A DNA stretch of 64,000 nucleotides from an uncultured Prevotellaceae bacterium (GTDB taxonomy: Bacteria > Bacteroidota > Bacteroidia > Bacteroidales > Bacteroidaceae), in NCBI GenBank assembly GCA_947165505.1, contig CAMVAT010000005.1, positions 62,001-126,000 on the forward strand. Reading direction: 5' to 3'. Positions 35,622 to 43,700 of the stretch are shown one piece after another. Within the stretch, counting starts at the first letter, position 1. Each line of letters opens with the position of its first letter. The position numbers were made by a program, and so were the translations under genes. The notes below the pieces were generated by a model. That model saw only the letters and a list, made by a program, of their open reading frames with translations, was not told the DNA's origin and did not search any database.

Positions 35622-36068
35622 ATGCGCCCCATCACAGAAATCATCATCCACTGTTCGGCTACCCCTGAAGGCAAGGACTACACTGTGGCCGACATCCGCC
35701 GCTGGCATCTGGCCAGAGGGTTCCGCGACATCGGCTATCACTATGTGATATACCGCGACGGCTCCATCCACACGGGGCGGCCAGTCACACAAGCAGGGGC
35801 ACACTGCGCCGGGCACAACCGCCACAGCATCGGCCTCTGCTATATCGGAGGGTGCGCCGACGACGGCAAGACTCCGAAAGACACGCGCACCCAAGCACAA
35901 AGAGCATCACTGCGACGACTGCTGACGCTGCTGCACCGCAGATTTCCACATGCCACGCTCCACGGTCACCGGGAGTACGCCAACAAGGCCTGCCCCTCGT
36001 TCGACTGCCATCAAGACTACGACTGCATTTTCAACGACAAAACCCTAAAAACGAATAAAACAAGATGA
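35622..36068 (+). CDS. N-acetylmuramoyl-L-alanine amidase (T7-lysozyme-like)
   Basis: A 148-aa amidase_2/PGRP-fold enzyme that cuts the bond between N-acetylmuramate and L-alanine in peptidoglycan. Zinc ligands by comparison with T7 lysozyme: H10 (IIIHCSAT), H116 (LHGHREY) and C124 (KACPSFD). Catalytic Tyr is probably Y40 (IGYHYVIYRDG), with K122 near the zinc site. There is no signal peptide, so it needs a membrane pore such as the upstream holin-like protein or cell lysis to reach its substrate, as with phage endolysins. Its stop overlaps the next start (ATGA), indicating translational coupling. Similar amidases are common and isolated in Bacteroides genomes, where their role is unknown. 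Confidence 0.93.
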   Translation: MRPITEIIIHCSATPEGKDYTVADIRRWHLARGFRDIGYHYVIYRDGSIHTGRPVTQAGAHCAGHNRHSIGLCYIGGCADDGKTPKDTRTQAQRASLRRLLTLLHRRFPHATLHGHREYANKACPSFDCHQDYDCIFNDKTLKTNKTR

Positions 36069-36487
36069 AAGGAATGATGATCCTTATTCTGCCCGCCATC
36101 ATGCTGACGGGATGCCGCACGAAGACCGTCACTGAGACCTTCGCCGTGCACGACACACTATGCTTGCGCCATGCCGACACCGTGCGGATGGTGTCGCACG
36201 AGCGAAGCACAGACACGCTACGCATCGAGACCGAGCGGGTGGTGACGCTCTCGCCCCACGGCGACACTATCCGCGTGGCTGTTTATCGTGACCGATGGCG
36301 CGACCGGGTGCTGACCAAGACCGACACCGTGCGTGAACTGACAACCGACACTATATATAAGGTATCAGAACAGAGTCGTGAACAGACAGCGGTCAAGGAG
36401 CCGTCATGGTGGCAGCGGTGGGCAGGTGCCGCCGCAGTCGTTGCCGTCATAGCCGTGCTCATCGCCCTGTGCAGGAGGCTGAGATAG
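36065..36487 (+). CDS. Unimolecular-spanin-like lipoprotein with C-terminal membrane helix
   Basis: A 140-aa protein with an unusual double anchor. The N-terminal signal peptide ends MLTGC (lipidated C17), and the C-terminus carries a transmembrane helix (about 115-137, WAGAAAVVAVIAVLIALC) with a basic RRLR end. The roughly 95 residues between are predicted beta-rich with repeated DTLxI/DTVR motifs. This is the architecture of phage u-spanins such as T1 gp11, which span the periplasm and fuse inner and outer membranes in lysis. The gene overlaps the amidase by four bases (ATGA). Low primary-sequence similarity is expected for spanins, so the call rests on topology and position. It could instead be a structural lipoprotein. 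Confidence 0.6.
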   Translation: MKGMMILILPAIMLTGCRTKTVTETFAVHDTLCLRHADTVRMVSHERSTDTLRIETERVVTLSPHGDTIRVAVYRDRWRDRVLTKTDTVRELTTDTIYKVSEQSREQTAVKEPSWWQRWAGAAAVVAVIAVLIALCRRLR

Positions 36488-36617
36488 TCTTCCTTGTTTA
36501 GAAGACGGCGGCAATGGTAATAATGACATGATTATTCACCGACGAGATGGCACAGCAGACTCGCGACGAACTCATCAGGGCTGGGGCATTCTTGAAATAA
36601 AAAAAACGCAAAAAGAT
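36488..36617. other. Spacer with a possible coding remnant
   Basis: A short frame from about 36549 reads MAQQTRDELIRAGAFLK and then stops (36600). It has the look of a protein C-terminus but has no upstream gene in frame, so it may be debris. Confidence 0.3.
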
Positions 36618-36648
36618 TTTGCTTTTTACAAAGAAAATTGTATATTTG
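36618..36648 (+). promoter_or_regulatory. Promoter of a 72-aa membrane protein
   Basis: TTTG at 36618-36621 and TATATTTG at 36641-36648, spacer 19 bp. This is a full match to the Bacteroidetes consensus, 22 bp before the start codon. Confidence 0.75.
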
Positions 36649-36670
36649 CAGACAGAAAGCAATATGTAGG

Positions 36671-36889
36671 ATGAATACTTTTTTAATTATATTGGTCGGC
36701 ATCGTGTTTGTGGTGTGGTTCTTTTACCTCTTGGCAAAGGACTATCTGCCACATAGCATTTTGGGGTGGATCTCATTTTGTTTGCTCACTATATGGCTGA
36801 CACCTGTAGTTACCTTTCCTATACAATGGCTGATAGGTTGGTATAATGAATATCCGTATTATGGCCCAAAGACTCCATCTGGGAGATAA
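36671..36889 (+). CDS. Small membrane protein, unknown function
   Basis: A 72-aa protein with two strongly hydrophobic segments (about 3-22 and 29-48) and a short tyrosine/proline-rich tail (WYNEYPYYGPKTPSGR). It is driven by a consensus promoter whose leader is only about 15-20 nt. The ATG at 36671 is preferred; an earlier in-frame ATG at 36638 lies inside the promoter. A minimal ATG-TAG lies at 36664-36669 just before the start. I do not recognise the family. It stands between the lysis-like module and another small membrane protein on the opposite strand. Confidence 0.6.
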   Translation: MNTFLIILVGIVFVVWFFYLLAKDYLPHSILGWISFCLLTIWLTPVVTFPIQWLIGWYNEYPYYGPKTPSGR

Positions 36890-36932
36890 TATAAAAGACA
36901 TCTTTTTAAAGTTTCGCTAGTGATAAGACATA

Positions 36933-37037
36933 CAGCAGCTGGCCGACATAGCCGGAGAATACTACGGCGACAAAACTACCGACGCCGTGCTCAGGCAGAT
37001 AGACCGGATGAAGATTGTGAAGAGGGGCAGTCAATGA
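36933..37037 (+). pseudogene. Coding remnant (QQLADIAGEYYGDKTTDAVL)
   Basis: A 34-codon frame reads QQLADIAGEYYGDKTTDAVL and RQIDRMKIVKRGSQ and then stops at 37035-37037. Codon use is gene-like, but a stop (TAA) precedes it within three codons and there is no start. It is probably the surviving 3' end of a lost gene. Its last bases overlap the end of the 48-aa gene on the other strand. Confidence 0.4.
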
Positions 37038-37177
37038 CGCATCATAGGCGGGCGGCCGTCACCACCCTTATCCTTCGTCAACCAGAAATAGATAGCGACA
37101 ACAATGAAGATAATAATACCACCTATATCGCCGGTTAATGCAAGCATCAGCAATATGAAAAAAATAATGAATTTCAT
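37031..37177 (-). CDS. 48-aa single-pass membrane protein, unknown function
   Basis: The minus strand from 37177 encodes 48 residues: MKFIIFFILLMLALTGDIGG, a second hydrophobic stretch IIIFIVVAIYFWLT, and a basic tail KDKGGDGRPPMMRH. It is supported by a complete consensus promoter (37199-37229) placed about 20 bp upstream, and by the absence of any competing frame. The hydrophobic stretches could form one long or two short helices. No family is recognised. Small membrane proteins of this size are often regulators of larger membrane complexes or toxins; neither can be argued from sequence alone. Confidence 0.6.
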   Translation of the reverse strand: MKFIIFFILLMLALTGDIGGIIIFIVVAIYFWLTKDKGGDGRPPMMRH

Positions 37178-37198
37178 TTCTATATAATTGTTTCGCGG

Positions 37199-37229
37199 CA
37201 AATATAGCACTTATTTGCATAACGACAAA
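37199..37229 (-). promoter_or_regulatory. Promoter of the 48-aa membrane protein
   Basis: On the minus strand TTTG (37226-37229) and TATATTTG (37199-37206) are separated by 19 bp, a full Bacteroidetes -33/-7 match. Confidence 0.75.
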
Positions 37230-37440
37230 TTTTTTTTAAAGTTTCGCAAGTAATGGCGCACCTGCATAATTGAACATGAAATAGGAAAAAAAGGCTTCGA
37301 GGTTTACTCAACTCGTTAAAAATGAACTACAGATTTATTACTAAAATGCATGCCTCAATATGAGACTTGCAGACCACAGAATGATTATAAAACGGGGCTA
37401 TGCTGACCCGGTTTTAGCCCGACGAACCGCCCTAAACGCA

Positions 37441-37471
37441 AACTAACCGTCTGACATACAGACGGTTAGTT
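37441..37471 (-). terminator. Terminator hairpin of tRNA-Pro
   Basis: AACTAACCGTCTG (37441-37453) and CAGACGGTTAGTT (37459-37471) form a perfect 13-bp stem with loop ACATA, immediately 3' of the tRNA on the minus strand. Confidence 0.85.
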
Positions 37472-37477
37472 TTGTTT

Positions 37478-37553
37478 TGGTCGGGATTACTGGACTCGAA
37501 CCAGCGACCTCGCGCCCCCCAGACGTGTGCGCTACCAACTGCGCTAAATCCCG
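37478..37553 (-). tRNA. tRNA-Pro (anticodon GGG)
   Basis: Read on the minus strand from 37553: acceptor CGGGATT, D arm GCGCAGTTGGTAGCGC, anticodon loop CTGGGGG (anticodon GGG), T arm GCTGGTTCGAGTCCAGT, 3' acceptor AATCCCG with discriminator A, and an encoded CCA (37478-37480). The anticodon stem has one A-C mismatch by my pairing. A perfect terminator hairpin follows at once. Confidence 0.93.
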
Positions 37554-37996
37554 ATCCTTTTGCTTTCGCGGATGCAAAGGTACGGCAATTTTTGAAACTG
37601 ACAAAATTTTCCGGCAGTTTTTTTTGTTTTTATTCATTTTTGCCCGTTTTAGGCCTGAATATTGGCGTTTTTTGCCTGTCTAATCCGCTGTCGTGTCAAC
37701 TCGCTGTCGCTCGTGCGGGCGGGCACGGTGACCCGCCCCTACAGCGTGGCGAAGCGTGCGCCATTATTGTACAGCCAGGCGTGCGCCATTTATTCGTGGC
37801 GCATGGATTCATGGATACATTCATGGTGATTCACGCACATTCGTGTGGCGTCGCAGACCGTGTAAGCATACAGGCTAAAGATGTTAAATATAAGTTAAAA
37901 ACAGGAGGAACAATTCCTAAAATCAGATTATTTAATATTTTTGCCTTATCAATTACAGAGACATCATCTACTGATTACCATTCACAACCCAAGAAT
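37554..37996. other. Spacer with dispersed repeats
   Basis: Contains a GGGCGGGCACGGTGACCCGC palindromic repeat (about 37719-37742), two copies of GCGTGCGCCATT (about 37753-37764 and 37781-37792), and TATTTTTG at 37936-37943, a -7 match for the decayed gene that follows. No other gene is seen. Confidence 0.55.
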
Positions 37997-38493
37997 ATGA
38001 GAAAGACCATTGCGATGGCAATGATTGCCATCATGACAACCGTGTGCGCCCAGGCACAGAAGATTCAAACCGTGGACAGAGAAGGCAACCCCATCCCGCT
38101 GGTGAACGTGCTGACCGAGGAGGGCGTGCCAACAAAGCCAAGGGGGAGACGAAACTGTTGCAGACACGTCAGGAGAGAGGCTACGAATACCAATATACCC
38201 TGATACACAATGCCGCAGAGGATGGCGAGTACGACCTCACCAATTACGCCATGAGTTCTCACCACTGGGGGTATAACGACAAGAAAAGCCATGTGACGAT
38301 CATTTCAGAGACCTACGCCACCGACCACGGATACATGGACAAGGCTCAGTTTAAGGCCATCAAGAAGGAAATCAAGAACGAGCATAATTCGTGCACGCTC
38401 GAGAGCTTAGAGGCCTACGCCGTCGCCCACGGAGTGCCCGCGCTGTCGCCCACCGTGCTACAGTCGGTGATGAAGCTGAAGCACTGGAGATGA
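37997..38493 (+). pseudogene. Decayed secreted protein gene with frameshift
   Basis: From 37997 a signal peptide (MRKTIAMAMIAIMTTVCAQAQ) and the beginning of a carboxypeptidase-D-like regulatory domain (KIQTVDREGNPIPLVNVLTEEG) are in one frame. After about 38130 the frame closes with nonsense residues, while the +1-shifted frame continues with gene-like sequence (QTRQERGYEYQYTLIHNAAE, SSHHWGYNDKKSHVTIISET, TLESLEAYAVAHGVPALSPT) to 38493. The join lacks the middle of the expected domain, so both a deletion and a frameshift are likely. A -7 box precedes it (37936). It was probably an exported or outer-membrane-associated protein. Confidence 0.65.
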
Positions 38494-38822
38494 CGTTTTT
38501 ATTTAAAAATTAAAATATTAAAAAATTAAAAAATTAAAAAAAGTTTCGCGTGTTTAAGGAGTTTAGGAGTTTTCGCGGCTTTCAGCCGCTGGAGTTTAGA
38601 CATTAGTTTGATGCAAAAACAGGTGCGCTACAACTATTGTCCAAACTCCTAAACTCCAAAACTCCTAAACTCCAAAGAGCAAGCGGAGCTGGCGATAGTT
38701 AAATATTTTATGGTAAAAGAATTGAAAAGATTTGAAAAAAAGGACGAGATATAAAAGAAATCATATATCTTTGCACATATATTCGCGGCCACAAGCCGCC
38801 GAGTACCACCAAAAGCAAACGA
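38494..38822. other. Repeat-rich spacer before aroA
   Basis: AT-rich AAATTAAAA units (38508-38541), GTTTAGGAG/AAACTCC units on both strands around a CGGCTTTCAGCCG hairpin (38552-38600), the second copy of the 45-bp repeat (38603-38650), and TATCTTTG at 38766-38773, a -7 match for aroA. No gene. Confidence 0.65.
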
Positions 38823-40082
38823 ATGCCCATGAAATACCGTATCACTGCTCCTGAACGAATCAAAGAAACGATAGCGCTGCCTGCCTCGAAAAGCATCAGC
38901 AACCGCGCCCTGATTATCCACGCACTCACCGGAGGCGATATACTACCGGAAAACCTGTCAGACTGCGACGACACCACCGTGATGGTGCGCGCGCTGCGCG
39001 ACATGCCCGACACCATCGACATCAAGGCCGCCGGCACCGCCATGCGCTTCATGACCGCCTATCTGGCCGTGACACCCGGCACACATATCATCACCGGCAC
39101 CGAACGGATGCAGCAGCGACCCATCGGCATCCTGGTGGATGCGCTGCGCTATCTGGGCGCCGACATCCGCTACACAGGCAACGCCGGATACCCGCCGCTG
39201 CTCATCACCGGCAAGCACCTGGACGGCGGATACGTGGAAGTGCCGGGCGACACCAGCTCGCAGTTCATCTCGGCACTGCTGCTCATCGGACCGGCACTGA
39301 GCAAGGGACTGGAACTGCGACTCACAGGCGACATCATCTCAAAGCCCTACATCGAACTGACCCTCTGCACCATGCGCGACTACGGCGCCGCCGTGGATTG
39401 GACCAGCCACGACACCATCACCGTAGAGCCACGCCCCTACCAGCCACGCCCCTACTCCATCGAGAACGACTGGAGCTCGGCATCGTATTGGTACGAGATA
39501 GCCATGCTGGCCCCCGACGACGACACCGAGATACAGATGACCGGACTGACCGACGGTTCGAAGCAGGGCGACTCCATGGGGCGCTATCTCTTTAACCTAT
39601 TAGGCATCAAGACCTACTTCGCCGACAAGCGCAAAGGGGTGCCCACCACCATACGCCTGAAACGATTCTCGCATCCACTCAACCGCATCGACTACGACTT
39701 CAAGACGCAGCCCGACCTGGCACAGACCTTCGTGGTGACCTGTGCCATGCTTGACATCCCCTTCCACTTCACCGGCCTCTGCACACTGAAGATCAAAGAG
39801 ACCGACCGCATCGAGGCGCTCAAACGCGAGATGCGCAAACTGGGATATGTGGTGCGCGACATCAACGGTCAGGAACTGGTGTGGGACGGCGAGCGCTGCG
39901 AGGCCGATGCTGAACCGGTGATCGAGACGTACAACGACCACCGCATGGCACTGTCGTTCGCCCCCGCTGCCTTCCGCTTCCCCGGTCTGCGCATCGACCA
40001 CCCCGAAGTGGTGACCAAATCCTATCCTGAATACTGGAATCACCTGCGCCAGGCTGGTTTTATCCTCACAGAAGAGCCATGA
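38823..40082 (+). CDS. aroA: 3-phosphoshikimate 1-carboxyvinyltransferase (EPSP synthase)
   Basis: A 419-aa cytoplasmic enzyme that transfers enolpyruvate from PEP to shikimate-3-phosphate in aromatic amino acid synthesis. Hallmarks: LPASKSISNRALI (19-31, catalytic Lys23), AGTAMRFMTAYLA (about 70-82), RPIGILVDALRYLGA, DTSSQFISALLL, DLAQTFVV (catalytic Asp), IKETDRIEALKREMRKLG and ETYNDHRMALSFAPAAF. The length is slightly shorter than the E. coli protein, normal for Bacteroidetes. A start at 38829 (MKYRITAP) is equally possible. Its stop overlaps the start of the next gene (ATGA), so the two are coupled. A -7 box lies at 38766-38773. Confidence 0.97.
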   Translation: MPMKYRITAPERIKETIALPASKSISNRALIIHALTGGDILPENLSDCDDTTVMVRALRDMPDTIDIKAAGTAMRFMTAYLAVTPGTHIITGTERMQQRPIGILVDALRYLGADIRYTGNAGYPPLLITGKHLDGGYVEVPGDTSSQFISALLLIGPALSKGLELRLTGDIISKPYIELTLCTMRDYGAAVDWTSHDTITVEPRPYQPRPYSIENDWSSASYWYEIAMLAPDDDTEIQMTGLTDGSKQGDSMGRYLFNLLGIKTYFADKRKGVPTTIRLKRFSHPLNRIDYDFKTQPDLAQTFVVTCAMLDIPFHFTGLCTLKIKETDRIEALKREMRKLGYVVRDINGQELVWDGERCEADAEPVIETYNDHRMALSFAPAAFRFPGLRIDHPEVVTKSYPEYWNHLRQAGFILTEEP

Positions 40083-40456
40083 CCATCATCGCAGTCTGTC
40101 TGGCACTACTCGCCGTGCTCTATCTTATCTTTATGATAGGGCGGCGGCATGTGGGCACCCCTGTGCAGACGGCGGTGTCGTGTGCCTCGTGCGACGGACA
40201 CGACAGCCGCTGCGAACAGGAATGTATGATGGAGGCCGCCACCCGCGACATCGTCTATTTCGACGATGAAGAGCTGGACCACTTCCGCGGGCGCCCCTCA
40301 GACAGCTATACCGACGACGAGACTGAGGCCTTCCGCGAGGTGCTCTACACGATGCGTCCGGAAGAGACGAAAGAATGGAACCGCAGTCTGATACTACGTG
40401 GGGTGAACGTGCCCGACCAACTGAAAGACGAGTTGGTGATGCTGATGGAGGGATGA
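40079..40456 (+). CDS. Membrane-anchored Cys-cluster protein, unknown function
   Basis: A 125-aa protein with an N-terminal membrane helix (about 3-20) followed by a cysteine cluster SCASCDGHDSRCEQEC (C-x2-C-x6-C-x3-C) that could bind zinc or an iron-sulfur cluster on the cytoplasmic side. The remaining acidic, helical region (FDDEELDHFRGRPSDSYTDD, LILRGVNVPDQLKDELVMLM) shows no catalytic motif I know. It overlaps aroA by four bases, so it is translated with it. It is probably a Bacteroidales-conserved protein of unknown role; no function can be given. Confidence 0.75.
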   Translation: MTIIAVCLALLAVLYLIFMIGRRHVGTPVQTAVSCASCDGHDSRCEQECMMEAATRDIVYFDDEELDHFRGRPSDSYTDDETEAFREVLYTMRPEETKEWNRSLILRGVNVPDQLKDELVMLMEG

Positions 40457-40461
40457 GGTCT

Positions 40462-40680
40462 GTTGGGAGTTTGGGAGTGTAGGAGTTTGGGAGTGTGGAC
40501 ATGTGTCATCGTACTTGGCAAGTAGGGACAGGGCGTGCCCTGTCCGCCAGCAAGGGTGCCCTGTCCGCCAGCGAGGGTGCCCTGTCCGCCAGCACGGGTT
40601 TCCAAGTGCATGCCCCCTCCTTGGGAGGAGGACGGGGAAGGCCTGCAGGGAGTAGCACGGAAAATTAAGTGTAGGATAAA
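40462..40680. repeat. Tandem and palindromic repeat cluster
   Basis: GTTTGGGAGT units (40468-40500). One arm of the GGACAGGGCGTGCCCTGTCC family (from 40522) passes into three 21-bp tandem units (40535-40555, 40556-40576, 40577-40597), each GTGCCCTGTCCGCCAGC plus AAGG, GAGG or ACGG. A C-rich/G-rich palindrome follows at about 40612-40650. Confidence 0.85.
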
Positions 40681-40714
40681 GCAATAAAACGGGCGGTTTT
40701 GCAGTTAAAATAAT

Positions 40715-43700
40715 GTGAAAAGTTTTTTGTCGAGCCATCATCTTCTCTTTTGCGTGGCAGTCGTACTGGCGATTGCCTCGGCTTGCAGCACGCAAAAGAA
40801 TACCGCCAAGAGCCGTTGGTGGCACGCTTTTAATGCCCGTTACAACACCTACTACAACGGCAAGATGGCTTATATCGAAGGCTCACTTGCCAAAGAGACG
40901 GGCAACAAAGACAACTTCACGGAGATGATTCCGCTCTATACCGTGGGCAACAAACAGAGCCGGCAGTTGGGTGCTTCGCAGTTTGACCGCGCGATAGAGA
41001 AATCGCAGAAAGCCATCAAACGGCACAGCATCAAGAAACGCCCGGAATGGAACAAAAGCCGTAAGAAGACTGAGCGCGACATCGAGTGGCTCAGTAGGCG
41101 CGAGTACAACCCCTTCCTCTGGAAAGCGTGGATGCTGATGGGACGTTCGCAATTCTACAAAGGCAGCTTCGAAGAGGCTGCCGCCACCTTCTCGTACATG
41201 AGCCGCATCTACCAGACACAGCCCGCCATCTACGGCAAGGCACGCGCCTGGCTCGCCAAATGCTACATCGAGATGGACTGGCTCTACGATGCCGAAGACG
41301 TGATACGCAACATGAGCCGCGACAGCATCGACTGGCGCGCACAGAAGGAATGGGACTATACCTATGCCGACTATTACCTGCATACGGGCGAATACGAGAA
41401 GGCCGTGCCCTATCTGCGCAAAGTGATCAAGCATGAGATGCGCAAGAAGCAGAAAGCACGCGAGTGGTATCTGATGGGACAGGTGCAAAGCGCACTCGGC
41501 CACCGCCAAGAGGCCTACGACGCCTACCGCCACGTGATACGCCAAAACCCGCCCTACGAAACCGAATTCAACGCCCGCATCGCCATGACAGAGGTGATGG
41601 CCGAGGGTGGGCAGACACGACAGGTCATCGCCAAGCTGAAACGCATGGCCGCCTCTGACAAGAACAAAGACTACCTTGACCAGGTGTATTACGCCATGGG
41701 CAACGTATATCTGACCGAGCACGACACGATCAACGCCATCGCCGCATACGAGAAGGGCAACGAGAAAGGCACCCGCAACGGCATCGAGAAGGGCGTGCTG
41801 CTGCTCAAACTGGGCGACCTGTATTGGGCGAAAGAGAAATTCAACGACGCACAGCGCTGCTACGGTGCCGCCATCGGAATGCTCGACCGCGACCGCAAAG
41901 ACTACAAGCAACTGTCTGACCGCTCGAAGGTGCTCGACGAACTGGTGCCCTATACCGACGCCGTACACCTGCAAGACTCGCTCCAGACGCTCGCCCACAT
42001 GGACGAGAAAGACCGCAACGCCGCCATCGACAAGGTGATAGAGGCTCTCATCAAAAAAGAGAAAGAGGAAAAACGGAAACAGCAGGAGGCCGAAGCCGAA
42101 CAGGTGCAGATGCGCAACGGCGGCGAACAGAACGTGCAGCGCAACCGGCAACCACAGACACCTGCCGTCACGACACAAAACGACGGGCAGTGGTATTTCT
42201 ATAACCCACAGGCCGTGAGCCAGGGTAAAGCCACCTTCCAAAAACAATGGGGCAAACGCGAGAACGTAGATGACTGGCAGCGCGTGAACAAGACCGTGGT
42301 GGGCGGCGATCTCGGCTTGGGCGACATGGCTGAGCTATCGCCCGAGGCACTCGACTCCATCAGCAAGGTGGAAGCGGCGCAAGACTCCATCGACCAAGCA
42401 ATGGAAGACCCCGCCAACGACCCGCACAAACGGGAATACTACCTGGCACAGATACCCTTCACCGACGAGCAGGTGGCTGCCAGCAACGATATCATCAAAG
42501 ACGGTCTGCACCATTCGGGCGTCATCTTCAAAGACAAGCTCGACAACCTGCGCCTGAGCGAGAAACAACTGCGACGGCTCACCGACTTCTACCCAGACTA
42601 CGACAAGATGGACGATGTCTATTACCACCTCTTCCTGCTCTACTCACGGCGGGGCGAGACGGCCATCGCCGACGAATACGTGGAGAGACTGCGCACGCAA
42701 TATCCTGAAAGCCAATGGACCACGGTGCTCACCGACCCATACTTCCGCGAGAACTCTCTCTTCGGCGTGCAGATAGAAGACTCGCTCTACGCTGCCACCT
42801 ACGATGCCTTCAAGGCCGACCGCCACAGCGAGGTGAGAGGCAACGCCCATATCTCGGAGACTCGATTCCCGCTGGGCGCCAACCGCGATAAGTTTATCTT
42901 CATCAACGGCCTGAGCCTGCTCAACAACGGCGATGTGAACGGCTGTGTCAACGCCATGAACGAAGTGGTGAAAAACTACCCCAAGAGCCGCATCAGCGAG
43001 ATGGCCGGCATGATAGTCAATGGTGTGAAAGCCGGTCGGCAACTGCACGGGGGCAAGTTCGACCTGGGCGATGTATGGAGCCGCCGCACCGCCGTGCTCA
43101 ACGACAGCGACTCGCTCGCCGCCCGGCAGTTCACCGACGACCGCAACGCCAACTTCATCTTCATGCTGGCCTATAGCCCCGACTCGCTCAACGAGAACCA
43201 ACTGCTGTATGAGATGGCACGGTTCAACTTCACCAACTTCATCGTTCGCAACTTCGACCTGACCATCGCCGGCACCGAGGATCTGCACCAGATGCAAATC
43301 ACGGGGTTCCGCAACTTCGACGAGGCCTATCAATATGCCAAGCAAGTGTATGACAACGAGGCCGTGGTGCGGCGCATGAACAACCAGGCGCGCGCCATCA
43401 TCATCAGCCAGCCCAACTTGGAGTTGCTCGGCACCCTCTTCAGCTACGACGATTACGACAAATATTACTCTGAGCACTTCGCACCGCTGAAAATCAGCAC
43501 CCGCTACCTGCTGTCAGACCCCGACGGCTATGCCGACGCGCCGGAACCCAAACTCAACCCGCTGCCCGAGGATATCGAGAAACTGTCGCCGGTGGAAGAG
43601 AAGAAGCCCGCTCTGGATGACAATCCGACCGACGACGGCGGAACGGTCATCGACGATGGCGGAACAGTGATTGACGATGGCGGTACGGTCATCGACGACG

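Noticed and set aside
35320..36487. Prophage remnant as the default label for the amidase trio
   Set aside because: No phage structural, replication or integration genes lie within 8 kb on either side except small fragments, so the label is not supported, though an origin from a phage is possible.
36920..37138. 72-codon plus-strand frame
   Set aside because: It is arginine-rich nonsense in the wrong frame over a coding remnant and over the 48-aa minus-strand gene.
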